Positions 1 to 10,648 of a DNA stretch of 64,000 nucleotides are shown here, piece by piece. Location: contig OY735237.1 in NCBI GenBank assembly GCA_963457665.1, positions 6,203,297 to 6,267,296 of the forward strand. The letters are read 5' to 3'. Positions within the stretch are counted from its first letter, which is position 1. Every line of letters begins with the position of its first letter. This stretch comes from Thysanoteuthis rhombus (lineage: Eukaryota > Mollusca > Cephalopoda > Oegopsida > Thysanoteuthidae). The notes beneath the pieces were generated by a model. The model searched no databases, was not told the origin of the DNA, and saw only the letters and a program-made list of their open reading frames with translations. A program made the position numbers and the translations under genes.

Positions 1-69
1 GAGAAAGGCTGTTTTACCAGATAAACAAGAACACTTACCCTCCCTGAAATAAAAGCTCCTTAATAATTT

Positions 70-599
70 TAGGATGGCAAGCCTTTACCAGAGCAAGCTC
101 AACCTCCAAAAACAAGATCCTATTAATCTTAAAAAGAAGTTTATACAACCAATGCATCCTCCTGATAGTCACTTATGAAGCTGAAACATGGAACCTTACA
201 AAGTGACAGACTCACAAACTGAGAAGCATTCAACGTGCACATGAAAGAATTATGCTCAACCTCAGATGAAGAGACCAAAGAACAACACAATATATTCGGC
301 AAAAAACAAAAGTCCAAGACATCAAAGAATCCATTAAAAAATTCAAATGGCAATGGGCTGGTCATATTGCAAAAATGGTAGACAACCGATGGACATCATG
401 ACTCATAACATGGATCCCTAGAGATCACATGCATAACCAAGGCTGGCAGAATACTAGATGGAGAGACCAACTAGACAAATTCAGAAAGTACTGGCTCTGC
501 AATGCCCATGATAGAGAAGTGTGACAAATCCTGGGGAAGGTCTATGTGCAACAATGGATGTTAAAAGACTGATGATGATGATGATGATGATGATGAATA
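70..599 (+). mobile_element. RTE-like LINE, 3' fragment of the reverse-transcriptase ORF
   Basis: Conceptual translation with several frameshifts gives the C-terminal part of an RTE-clade endonuclease/reverse transcriptase: a GWQAF..L segment, a YEAETWNLTK segment (family form YGAETW), then QWAGHIAKM, WIPRDH, RWRDQLDKFRKYW and VYVQQWMLKD, ending in a stop and a (GAT)n tail at about 572-596. RTE elements typically end in such short 3' repeats. The copy is 5'-truncated and carries stops, so it is dead. It is the 3' end of the same family seen at 7.0, 10.4, 20.7, 30.2, 46.4 and 50.4 kb. Family assignment comes from recognised motifs, not from a search. Confidence 0.8.
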
Positions 600-1141
600 A
601 TTTAGGAGATATTGCTAGAATGCCAATTTTGATCCCACAATTTTCAACATAATGTGAAGTTCAGAATCTCCTTTTTCCCTATAAAGAAATACGATTCCCA
701 ATGTTTGTTAAAAACAGCACTGGATTCTTCTCTATCTCTCTCTGACATATTCAACAACTAGTTCTGTAGTGGAGACAGTTTTTGAATGTCAACCCTAGAT
801 AACATGAAATGGGATAGAAAGGTGACATTAAGTGAGGTTGAGTGTACTGGAGATAATCCTGGTTATATGGAACATCAATTACGAAGACTAGTTGTTCTCG
901 AGGTCCAATCATGCAAGAACAGAATCAAATGTCTGTAATATTAGTCCTTCTTATGCAAATCTGTTTAAAAAGGACAAACATTTGACGCAAGCAAAAATCT
1001 TTGATCCTGATATGCTCTGCATAAGTGGAATCCACCATATTTTTAGATGAACTGAAAAGTCTTCTAGTGGTACAAAATTTTAAAATTCCTATGATTAGCG
1101 GAGGTTTATTAAACAGAAACAACCACATATACCCAAATATG

Positions 1142-1440
1142 TATCAACAGCACTGGGGTGCCATGTTAATATAACTGTTTCATTTTTAAATATCTCAAAT
1201 GGTTATATAGTAAACAACTGATGATCCCAATGAGAGAAAATCTACACATAATACCATAATATAAAAGTATGTGTAAAACAAAAAAAAAAAACACTGAAGA
1301 AAATTACATAAATTGCATAGACAGATATTGGGAAATAAGTCACTGAAGTGACACAAAAAAGTTTGGGAAAAGTTTTTAATGTGTTTAGTGTTTAAAGCTG
1401 TAAAGCTTTCAAAAACATTATACATATATAGACATTATAT
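1142..1440 (+). repeat. Family B dispersed repeat, copy 1
   Basis: About 290 bp shared with 3265-3580, 4345-4600 and 42100-42370. Conserved blocks include ACTGAAGAAAATTACAT, GACAGATATTG and AGCTGTAAAGCTTTC. Copies run into TA-rich sequence or long (TA)n at the same 3' end, which suggests a retroposon whose 3' tail seeds microsatellites. No coding potential or tRNA-like head was seen. Confidence 0.7.
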
Positions 1441-1747
1441 ATAAATAAAGAATAACACAATCATTATAATAATCTTAGACATGTCGAAACAGACCAAACC
1501 CAGAATAATTTAACAAACAACTACAGTCATATAAAAGAGAACCCTAAGACTGGGAAATAGATTCAAGTGAGAATAAAACACTCTCAGAGAGGAAACATAC
1601 TACAAAGAGCTGATGGTTTAACAACATATTGATAACTAAAATGCCCACATCATATCCTCCTAATTTATAACAACCAACAAGCACTGTATCCTCACTAAAT
1701 AAAATAGAAAAATATAACGAAGCAATAACCAACCTCTAAACAAAAAA

Positions 1748-1751
<4 letters not shown>

Positions 1752-1808
<57 letters not shown>

Positions 1809-1824
1809 TAGATAGATAGAGAGA
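1752..1824. repeat. (TA)n followed by (GA)n and (GATA)n microsatellite
   Basis: Uninterrupted TA dinucleotides grade into GAGAGA and GATAGATA. Read directly from the sequence. Confidence 0.95.
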
Positions 1825-2143
1825 AAATAAAAAGAAGATCCTATAACCTATAAAAAGAGACCCCCTCTCAACAAAAAATGTCTAAAATAGGAATCTAATA
1901 TAAACATTTGCCAGAAGAAACCCAAACAGGGCAGAAACAAATGTGTAGCAAATCCTTACTTCATCTTATTCCAAGCTCTACTCTAAATCAACTTGATATT
2001 TAATGTTGAATGTGTTGAACACTTTATGAAATAAACCAATAATTCATTGGATATTGTATCATATCATATAATATTTCAAACATGTATGTATGTATAGGAC
2101 ACTAAATAAAATTGTTCCAGATAAGATTTTTTCAACTGACACG

Positions 2144-2341
2144 CTTCAGAGGATGAAATGTCAGAAAGTAATCCAGATTTTAAAGAAGTATTGAAATCAT
2201 GACACAACATTATCGTAAAGCATGACACCTTTGATTGTTGCACTAAAACACCCTTGTGGGACAATGTCATGACTTGATTTCAAATCTGTCATCATACTTA
2301 TTTCAAATCTGAATTACTTTCCAATGTTCCATCCTCTGAAG
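2144..2341. repeat. Fold-back inverted repeat
   Basis: The left arm at 2144-2180 (begins CTTCAGAGGATG) is the imperfect reverse complement of the right arm at 2305-2341 (ends CATCCTCTGAAG), with about 31 of 37 positions matching. A second nested inverted pair lies inside (GAAATCATGACA near 2193 against TGTCATGACTTGATTTC near 2265). The whole 198 bp could fold as one hairpin, as in fold-back MITEs. No transposase is present. Confidence 0.65.
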
Positions 2342-2798
2342 AATGTCAGACAAGAAAAGCTTTTCAGAAACTATTCTACAGAGTGTCATATTATATATTG
2401 CTAATCACAGGAATATACATGAACACACATTAAATCTTATGGAGATCTAGCTTTATCTAGAACAGTGATGATAATAGCCATTGTTTCTTGGGCTTTGCCA
2501 GGTCACCATGATAGTCAATTCTATCACTGGGAGAAACTGGATCAAAAATAATCCTAATTTCCCGGAAAAAACTCTGAGCAGCACAATGTCCACTTATTTC
2601 TTTTGACAAGCAAATAAGATGGTTTCACATTGCCGTTGTCTTCATTCATTATTGTTTACCTGTTTAGACAAAAAGACACCTGAATACACCTTCAATTAGG
2701 CAGTGCAAGTAGACAGAAGATTATACCGTCAATTTCATTTCTACACCTGCATAAAAAATCTCTTCATCAGATTATGACAGGATTTTTTTTCTTTCTAG

Positions 2799-2988
2799 TA
2801 TGTGTATATTTGTTGTTTTTATACACAAAATTTTGTTGGATATAATCTCCGACCTTTTGCAAATCATGTCATATTCAGGGATTCCAAAGTGCCTCTACAG
2901 AACTATTCAATCTCATGACGAGGAACAGCGCAGTTCACAGATTTTAGTATATAATATACACGTATCTTGCATAAATGAATCACTGTAG
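2799..2988 (+). CDS. Candidate 3'-terminal exon, unrecognised protein
   Basis: A pyrimidine-rich tract ending TTTCTTTCTAG (to 2798) is a good splice acceptor. It is followed at once by a 62-codon open frame that begins ATG, has a hydrophobic start (CIFVVFIHKILLDIISDLL), a polar segment (SHDEEQRSSQ) and a TAG stop. The last 20 or so codons run into a dispersed repeat (family C), so the end could be repeat-derived. I recognise no family and see no upstream partner exon. It may be a chance frame in an intron or intergenic region. Confidence 0.25.
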
Positions 2989-3250
2989 CCCATGCCAGAA
3001 CTAATTATCAAAAAAAATCTAAAATAAATAGATCTTTTATCTGAAATCATCTAAAATAAATACCAGAGCAAGATCCAAAATGACCATAAAGACTCAAAAA
3101 AGCACTTTCTTGAGAAGAAAAAGTTTTTAGATGATGCCTAGTGTTGTGCTCAAACAAATTTTCAAGGTTGTAGCCCCCAAAATGTGACCGGGAGCATCTG
3201 GAGTCACAGACCAGCAAAGAGAGAAGGATTCTGTAACTCATTTGACAGGG
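2965..3250 (+). repeat. Family C dispersed repeat, copy 1
   Basis: Matches 32880-33490 in order: AAATGAATCACTG, an ATCTAAAATAAATAGATCT block, AAGACTCAAAAAAGCA, then TAGATGATGCCTAGTG and GTTGTAGCCCC..AAAATGTGACC. The internal ATCT-AAAA block is short here but expanded to about 300 bp in the other copy. Confidence 0.7.
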
Positions 3251-3264
3251 CAGGCCATTTGTGG

Positions 3265-3580
3265 GACTCTGGCGATCAACACTACTGGGGAGCCATATTG
3301 ATATAACTGTTTTGGTTTTAAATCCACAAAACAATTACATGGTAAGCAACTGATGATGCCAAAAACAAAAATTCGCACATAGTACCATAGTATCAAATTC
3401 TGTGTAAAACAAAAAACACTGAAGAAAATTACATAAATTACATTAACAGGTATTTGAAGTAATTGACTGAAATGAGAAATTTTTCAAAAAAGTTTTAAAA
3501 AAATTATATTTAGTGTTTAAAGGTTTCTAGACTACATACATTATAGAAATTATATATATATTTCTAAAGAAAGGAACCCT
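3265..3580 (+). repeat. Family B dispersed repeat, copy 2
   Basis: Starts near TTGATATAACTGTTTTGG and carries the same internal blocks as 1142-1440, including TCTGTGTAAAAC and the AAAACACTGAAGAAAATTAC block. Lies directly downstream of the family C copy. Confidence 0.7.
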
Positions 3581-3649
3581 TTGTGAAATATGTATAGCAT
3601 ACTAATAAATTCATGAATTAATTAATAAATAAAGTCTCCATATACTTTT

Positions 3650-3750
3650 ACTCCTGAGTCTGTCTTATTCCCTACTGCTTACTTAACTATTCAAATTCGA
3701 TTCCTGCAGCAGTCTCATTTTATTAAATCGTTTATCCTATTTAAATTGTT
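3650..3750 (+). repeat. tRNA-derived SINE fragment (3' part)
   Basis: AAATTCGATTCCTGCAGCAG resembles a Box B region. The following TCTCATTTTATTAAATCGTTTATCCTATTTA aligns with the tail of the SINE at 19471-19590. Box A is not preserved. Confidence 0.5.
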
Positions 3751-3824
3751 TAGACCACATGACACAGGAGGTCATTTCAAATAGAGTTTCAAATGATATA
3801 ATGTATTCATAATTATTGGGTGGG

Positions 3825-3827
<3 letters not shown>

Positions 3828-3871
<44 letters not shown>
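3828..3871. repeat. (TA)n microsatellite
   Basis: About 22 uninterrupted TA units, read directly. Confidence 0.95.
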
Positions 3872-3873
<2 letters not shown>

Positions 3874-4344
3874 TCTCCACAACAACTACCTCTCTTGACC
3901 CCAGTGACAACAAAGTAATAAAAAAGATAGGCCCAACCCAACAGTTAACAGTGGGATATAGCCTCTTGGACAAATGAAACTAAACTTCAGTTCAACTAAA
4001 GAAAACGAGATGGGACAAGAAAATTTATGAATTAAAGTTAATACTATCAATCCCTATTCATTTATTCTCTCTCTTAGAATAGTTGAAGCCAGTCAGAGAA
4101 TAATTTTCAAAATAATGATTTAAAAAACGAAATAAATTTCTACATTCACTTCTGTTTATATGTCTCCAGAGTCATGTTTGTTATACTAACCAATCCCTCA
4201 TCGTTAAAAACTTTTTGGGGGTAACCTACGTAAGTAAGCCCGGTTTCAAAATATAGATATTTAGTATAAAGTAACATCAATATACATAAAACCTTTGATA
4301 AGATGACAAACTACATGTATGGAATAAACTATATAAGAAAGGGA

Positions 4345-4597
4345 GGTGATGTTCAACACTACTTTGTTTTTAAAATCCCCGAAACAGTTACATGGTATAC
4401 AACAGACGATCTCAACAAGAGACAATTCACATTATGTACTGCTGTAACAAAGTATTTATGAAATATGCAAAAAAATACTGAAGAAAATTACATGAATTGC
4501 ATTGACAGATATTGAAAAATGGATGACTGGAGTGACACAAAAAAATCTTTTGCAGAAGTTTTTTAATGTTTAGTATTAAAAGCTGTGAACCTTTCTC

Positions 4598-4657
<60 letters not shown>
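4345..4657 (+). repeat. Family B copy 3 with (TA)n tail
   Basis: Family B body at 4345-4600 (blocks ACTGAAGAAAATTACATGAA and GGAGTGACACAAAAAA) runs straight into (TA)n at 4601-4657. The junction after TTTCTCGAC matches the 42.37 kb copy, which reads TTTCTAGAC before its (TA)n. Confidence 0.75.
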
Positions 4658-4660
<3 letters not shown>

Positions 4661-5639
4661 TAAAGAGGCTGTATATTTTTTGTGAATAAGGTGACCTTCA
4701 GATGAGGTCCCAATTTCTGTCTGAATTTCATTTCAATGCTCGGTCACTGGTTTTGTATCTGGCTTATTGGATGATCCCATTTTTGGAGGAGTTTTTTTTT
4801 TGATGCTCCGAGTGTCATCAAAATAAATTATATAGACATTACATAAACACTGTTCCATGTGACTCCTAGAGATATATAAAGAGATATGAAAAAATAAAGG
4901 AACTAAATATTGAAATTCTAAGTTGTCAGTAATTCCACGAATCAAATGAAGACTAAGTCTCAAGTACTCCCCTTGGGATCTAACATATTTATCACAAGAG
5001 TTCCTTCATTTTTCAAATCAGTTTTCAAAGTTCTTTTCCAGGATCATCATCAACTATTCTCAGGTACCACTTAAATGGGAGAAGGGGGTCTTCATTATAA
5101 GGTTGGGAAAAAACTTGAAATAAGTAAGCAAGGGGTTTCAATAACTGAGGCAGGTGAAGTGAAAATGATACACAACCGTACACTCCTCAGGATTTTGAAA
5201 AGTACTGCTTTCTTTTTCAAAAAATAAACTAAAACCACAAATATTTTATTCTATGCTTCTTGATGCATCTATTGTTCGAAACACTCATTGTTATCAAATC
5301 TACCAACACATAGAGCTTTGCAGAGACCCAGAGGAGATATTGCATGATGAAATAAATTAACAGTAGGAATAAAGAAGTGAAGATTGTTTACCCTGGGAAT
5401 ATTTCCTATGGACACACATAGATATATAGGAGGTTAATGGTTAAGTAATCAAATTTATATTCCATTTCCTGCAGAGGAATCCTCTCTCAGTCTACTAACG
5501 AACATTATGTTTATTAAGAGTGAAATTTGAGCAATTTTGGTGGGAAAATTGAGGCTTGAGGGAAAAAAATGTTTTTTTCATTGTAAATGCAACGATCACA
5601 GTGCATAAGATTATTCAATGGCATCTCACTGACGACTGA

Positions 5640-5770
5640 GCGGCCCCAGGAGATAGTGTCTGTGCACACATATGCAGTAATGCTATCTGTGATTCGTTGC
5701 TAAGTTACATCAAGGTCATGCAACTGGTTTTCAAAATATTTAAAATGACTGGATACTTACCAAACAGACC
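5640..5770 (-). mobile_element. Mariner-like element, 5' terminal fragment
   Basis: Read on the minus strand from 5770, the terminus GTCTGTTTGGTAAGTATCC matches the left end of the element at 9748 (ATGTTTGCAAAGTATCC). About 60 bp further in, GATGTAACTTAGCAACGAATC matches GAAGTAACTTGGCAATCAATC in the 9.7 kb copy. Only the end and the first bases of the transposase region remain. Confidence 0.6.
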
Positions 5771-5943
5771 TAATTTTTTTTTTTACAACTGCTTAAGGGT
5801 AAGCTTTAACAATCAATTTTTCAGAAGTTTCCACACAAATCTATAAAATGCGTTTCATTCAGGCAATCCCAATCAAGTGGAAATAGGAACAAAGAGTTGC
5901 TATGCCATCAAAAGGTGTGATGTCATTAAAAAGCATAACAGTT

Positions 5944-6105
5944 TATCTCTGAATTTTTGAGATGAGGTATTATCATTATTTCTATTATTATTCGGACTAT
6001 CCTCATCTTGGTTGTTTTTCATACAACGTTTCGGCCGTTGTACTCTACGGCCTTCATCAGGTATCATCTGTTAGGTGTGGGAAAGTAACGAACCATAATA
6101 GAAAT
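5944..6105 (-). mobile_element. Small nested insertion with hammerhead-like core
   Basis: The 162-bp segment lies between two copies of AAGCATAACAGTT (5931-5943 and 6106-6118), the signature of a target-site duplication. Perfect 13-bp inverted repeats TTATTTCTATTAT (5976-5988) and ATAATAGAAATAA (6095-6107) bracket the core. It has no coding capacity. On the minus strand its 3' side is an AT-rich simple sequence (AATAATAATAGAAATAATG), as in short retroposons. A sister copy is at about 7495-7600 (+). Retrotransposition by a helper is an inference from the target-site duplication and tail. Confidence 0.6.
6011..6060 (-). ncRNA. Hammerhead-ribozyme-like motif
   Basis: On the minus strand: CTGATGA (6060-6054), one extra A, GGCCG, a 10-nt loop, CGGCC (a perfect 5-bp stem II), GAAA (6032-6029), then CGTTGT..ACAAC, which could be a stem III. 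CUGANGA and GAAA are the invariant hammerhead core. Two things argue against a functional ribozyme: the extra A between CTGATGA and stem II, and no clear NUH cleavage triplet after the putative stem III. It may be a relic or a related structural motif. The same motif recurs in degraded form at 7.5, 34.7, 34.98, 35.13, 39.35 and 39.68 kb. Confidence 0.4.
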
Positions 6106-6987
6106 AAGCATAACAGTTATTCCAATCAATCTTTTTAACCATCTGCTTATGTCATAGTAGAATATCCAAGGTCTGTATAAAAGCCAAAAATGGCCATTTA
6201 CGATTCTTGTTGAAAATAGTATTTGCAGAATATATATGTTGCAATAGTATGAGAATCAATCAACTCAAAGAAAGACCACTTGCGCTTCCTCCTCCTCTTC
6301 CTTCTACCACAACTACCACAGATGTTGAACATATCATTGAACTTATGGTTCTTGTTTCTTTACATAACTGATTTATACTGCACCAAATCTGCATAATGTA
6401 AATTTGCAGCAAAACAAACTCTCAGTATGTTTTCTACTTTTGTTTGACAAGAGAGCAAAGGAATGACAGATATTATGCCTTGAGTTGTTTTTTGCATTTA
6501 ATATTACTTTACTTTTCATGCCTAATCTAATACGCAACAAGTGATAAGAAAAATCCAAACACCTACACAAAAAAAGATAAAATAGCTTCACTTTCTCAAG
6601 AAAAGCATAATTTCCCCCTTATTTCATATTGATTCTAACTTTTAAAATTTGCTCTATTTGTTCTGAAATATTCTATAATTACCCTTTATATAAGGCAGTC
6701 TCAACTGGAAGTGAGGTGGTATAGTCTCTGAGCAAGCAGAAATTGAGCTGAGCTGGGCAATAAATTTTTCTTTATTGAAAAAAAAAAAAAAGATATCTCC
6801 TGTTTCATGTCACTGGAGTCAAGAAATGAAGAGAAGCTACTCCTAGTTAGTGAATTACAAAAAATGTTTTAAAGAAAATTGTTTCAAGCAATCATTTCTT
6901 TGCTGGTTATTATCTTATGCCATTATGCAAGCATGTGTAGCTAATCTTGAAGTTCAAATATCTGCTGCAAACAATTTAATATGAAAT

Positions 6988-7208
6988 ATATTGCAAGAAT
7001 GAAAGACAACCGATGGACATCATGTCTCACAACGTGGATCCCTAGAGATCACATAAGAAACCGAGGCTGACAGAACACGAGATGGAGAGATGAACTAGAC
7101 AGATTCAGGAAATACTGGCTCTGCGATGCCCATGATAGAGAATTGTGGCAAATCCTGGGGAAGGTCTATGTTCAATGACAGATGTTAAAAGACTGATGAT
7201 GATGATAA
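6988..7208 (+). mobile_element. RTE-like LINE, extreme 3' fragment
   Basis: Encodes decayed IARMKDNRWTS, TWIPRDH and RWRDELDRFRKYWLCDAHD, then ELWQILGKVYVQ, followed by a (GAT)n tail near 7193-7205. This is the same family as 70-599, more strongly 5'-truncated. Confidence 0.75.
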
Positions 7209-7494
7209 ACTTGGTCAAGACACAACATCATATCTTGGAAAGCAAAGTTCCTTCTGGAAGATGTTAAGTCAAGCTATTTGATAGGAGTATTTATTTGGTG
7301 AAAGGTATTTGATAACGTAGAGCCAGGTGCAATATTGCCCCCAAGTGCAATATATTTAAAAATAACCTAATGGAGTGATAGGAGCTTTATATCAGTGGTA
7401 TTTAGGTGACGATTCCTTATTTATTACACCGAAAATGAAATGAAATGAAAATCAACCTTGTTTAATCTTTCATTAATTTTTGATAAGAATTTCC

Positions 7495-7600
7495 CAGAAA
7501 GTTACTACGAAAGACATCTGAAGAAGGCTGGAGAATACAATGGCTGACAAGTTGTGACTATAACAAACAAGATGAGGACATGAGTCTGATTAAATAAATG
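7495..7600 (+). repeat. Hammerhead-like small element, second copy
   Basis: CTGAAGAAGGCTGGAGAATA..ATGGCT then GACAAGTTGTGAC, followed by AACAAACAAGATGAGGACAT and a GATTAAATAAATGCATAATAG tail. This aligns block by block with the minus strand of 5944-6105. The core is mutated (CTGAAGA, GACA for GAAA). No flanking duplication was found. Confidence 0.5.
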
Positions 7601-7729
7601 CATAATAGTATCTCTTTCATCTCATTTCAATTGCTTTTTATCACTTACTTTATGCTTAGAGAATATTAACCTGAGCATTGTGATAAGAACCAAAAGTTTA
7701 ATGGAAGCATCCACTATAAAATTTAAATG

Positions 7730-8135
7730 CCATTATTGCCAGATCATGTGGCCTTGAGTAGAAGATAATTTTAGGTAAGAAGCATCTTATCAAGGAAAAC
7801 ATTTTTGCCAAATTTCAAGTAAATCTGACTTAAAACAGCTGGGAAAATCAATTTCAAATTGATTTTATAACAAAATTTTAACACCATTATTTTCAGATCA
7901 CTCAGTTGAGGATTTTTCTATGTAAGAAGCATCTTATCAAGAAACACCTTTCTAAAAAGTCCCAACTAAATCTCACTTAGAATTGCTAAGAAAATAGATT
8001 TTAAATCGAAGTTTAAACACTATCATTGCCAGATCACATGACCCTAAGTGGAAGATTTTTCTAGGTAAGAAGCATCCCATCAAGGGACACCTTTCTACCA
8101 AGTTTCAAGTAAAAGTAACTTAAAGTAGCTGAGAA
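7730..8135 (+). repeat. Tandem repeat, about 3 copies of a ~150-bp unit
   Basis: Units begin CCATTATTGCCAG (7730), CCATTATTTTCAG (7884) and CTATCATTGCCAG (8020), so spacing is 154 and 136 bp. Each contains GTAAGAAGCATC..ATCAAG and TTTCAAGTAAATCTGACTTA-like blocks. Divergence between units suggests an old array. No function is evident. Confidence 0.75.
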
Positions 8136-8149
8136 ACAATAAGCGACAG

Positions 8150-9740
8150 AAGACACCTCTAAAAAGCATCTGAAATAAGATGAGAGAAATACTAGTCAAA
8201 AATTAATTATAACTGATGATACTTCATAGAAGATATTAGAAGTCTATTACATCTAGTATTACGAGTGGACAAAAAATGTAAACAAACAAGATGGCGTAAG
8301 ATGAGATAAAAATCAACCCTATTGAGAAGTGTGAAAAAAACAAAAACTGTGAAATAAAGAGTGCACACAAGGTACCTTCCTTTACAAAATTTTTAGAGAA
8401 AATAAATTGGTAAGACTCACTCTGAAATTTGAAAGAAAAAAAAAAGATGTACAGGTACAAGAATGTTATTGTATAGGACTGAAGAGTTGGAGTCAGTAAA
8501 AAATCTGCTGTCTCTAAGGAGTCCGAGTTGAAGGTACCATAAATTAAAGTGTCAGAGTTGTAATCAAAAGGATTTGTGTACTGACTCCACTGCTATAATC
8601 ATACTTAACCAGGAAGAAAGTGTAGTGCAATATTCAACACTTAGATTCTAACCTTTACCTAGACTTGAACATCGACAGATGTTCATGCGAATTATACTAT
8701 TTGTACAACATACCAGGGTGATGACATGCATTGGTCTTCTAGACCATGGAACTGTGTGATAGGCAAACTACTTGGCTCATGTTCCAACCTAAATCTCAGG
8801 GCTGGCAAAACCCTCCATTTTGAAGCTCTCCATATTTATGCTCTTCTACAAGAAAACCTGTAACAATATAATATGTGTCCCAAAGGAAAAAGACCCATCC
8901 ACTTGGCTGCCATTTATTAAAGATCTGTTAGTCAACAGGAAATAAACTCTCAATATAAGCACCTTGAAGGAAAGTTTTGATACAAGCCCATGGTTGTTCA
9001 TAAAAGAGAGGCAGCACAATTTCATTCGGAAGAGCATAAAATGTACGCCATGAAAATGACTTATCAAAGCAACTTCTTCATTTGTACAGATATCAACACA
9101 CAATATTGTAAAGATTTTTTATGGTGTATGGACTTAAAAATTGCACTTCTTCAAAAGAATGCTCCCTCTGCTCTTGACAAGTAAAATTACCTTATGTAAG
9201 ATTGCCCTGGTCTAAGCAGCTTTTTTGTACCATAAAAAAAGAAACCTTTAGACACGTTTTTTTAGTTCCAAAGAAACCAAGAACAAAAAATAAATGAATA
9301 AAAAAGAACACATTAACAAAGAAACTAATAAATATAAGCAAAAATATAAAAATATGAAGGTCAGACAAGTAAACTATAAAACACAGAACCATCTTTGCTG
9401 ACAGTAATGTTCCCTCAAGCAGAAAAGAAAAAGGACATTTGTATTGTAGGCAAATACAAAGAGGGTCAGAAAAAACTGAAAAAAAAATCAAGGACCCTGG
9501 GATTGTCGATCATTCTTAATGTTTTTATCATCACGCCCTACTTCAGTAGTTTGATCATACCAGTGATTACCCCCACATGTTCAACCAAATGACTAGTTTG
9601 AAATGATACCTGCAAATATATAGAAAAAATTATGAATATCACGTTCATCATAACGTTATACAAACACTTGTTAGGAGAATTCCCACAATAATCAGAGAAA
9701 TTCTTATCTTTTTCTTCAGAGAATTTGATCTAATCTTTCT
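8150..9740. other. No recognisable feature
   Basis: AT-rich sequence with short open frames only, none with a recognisable domain, good splice context or repeat match inside the window. Confidence 0.5.
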
Positions 9741-9747
9741 TACATAC

Positions 9748-10230
9748 AAGGGATGTTTGCAAAGTATCCAGTCACTTTAGATATCTCTTTAAGAGTTTGT
9801 GTTTCTTTGAAGTAACTTGGCAATCAATCATGGATGAACTTACTGCACATGGATGAATAAACACTCATACGTGGGGTCACAAAGTTGGAAGTGAGCCAGC
9901 ATTGAGTAAGATTGTGTAATATGCGACTGTTAGATTCACAATGACTGAGCCTGCCTATCCTGAAAGTCTTGTGCAGGTTTTTTGGAAGTAGATTGCTTCT
10001 CCCAGGTCTGTCAACTCTAGAGAGTCCTAAGTTGGCTCCCTGTAACCTCTGGCTATTCCAAAAGCTAAAATTGTCATTGAGATTAAAGACCATAGACAAG
10101 ATTAAAGAGAATGCAACAAAGCAGCTGATGGCAATCCTGAAAGACAAATTTGCAGAGGGTTTTGAAAAATGGACCAGACACTGAGATAGGTGTGACAGGT
10201 CCCAAGATGAATACCATAATTGTTAGTGCA
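9748..10230 (+). mobile_element. Mariner-like transposon, internally deleted
   Basis: The left terminus GGATGTTTGCAAAGTATCC at 9748 is shared (inverted) with 5.77 kb. The 5' UTR and start region follow, then a jump to the C-terminal transposase. About 60 residues at 10008-10181 read LESPKLAPCNLWLF, then IKENATKQLMAILKD and FAEGFEKWTRH. In mariner families the usual form is SPDLAPCDFWLFPKLK..IDEIKEN..KW, where the Asp of APCD or APSD belongs to the DD34D catalytic triad. Here it is Asn, so the enzyme would be inactive even if it were whole. The central transposase region is missing. Confidence 0.75.
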
Positions 10231-10387
10231 CAATATGCACTTTTTCAGATTTTTGAGCCTGAAACTTAGGGGGTGCATATTATACATGAAAACTAAATCT
10301 CAACATTTTCCTAACTAAATGCATGGCTATATTCAGGACGACATGACCAGAATTAAGTTATATCTATGGTCCAAGCTAACTCATTAT

Positions 10388-10648
10388 CAGTCTTATCATC
10401 CGTTGTTGGATATAGACCTCCCCCAGGATTTGCCACATCTCTCTGGTGTCTTGGAGCCAATATCTTCTGAACCTGTCCACTTCGTCTTGCCATTTCATAC
10501 TCAGCCAGCTGTCTTCTATTCTTGCATTATGGCTAGCCCATTGCCTTTCAAATTTCCCAACGGTTTCTATGATGTCTCAACCTTCTGTTTTCCCCCTAAT
10601 ATACTGTGCTGTCTTGTGGTCTCTCCATGTGATGTTCAGCATGATTAA
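10388..10648 (-). mobile_element. RTE-like LINE, 3' fragment
   Basis: The minus strand resembles the 3' ends at 0.07 and 50.4 kb: the AGTCTTATCATCCGTTGTTGG end matches the terminal CCAACAATGGATG..AAAAGACTGATGAT of the others, followed by blocks for RWRD, WAGHNARI and HNMERPQDSTVY. It sits between two direct copies of a GGGGTGCATATTATACAT-like sequence (about 10273 and 10930). Confidence 0.7.

Larger units (their letters stand above)
5885..6345 (-). repeat. Family D dispersed repeat, split by a 162-bp insertion
   Basis: Family D is shared with 30785-31255, 44015-44725 and 46255-46960. Recognisable blocks, in reverse here, are GTGATGTCATTAAAA, a GAGAATCAATC..AAGAAAGACCA block and the CCTCTTCCTTCTACCACAAC block. 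The copy is interrupted at 5944-6105 by the hammerhead-like element. The 13-bp duplication AAGCATAACAGTT flanks the interruption. Confidence 0.55.
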
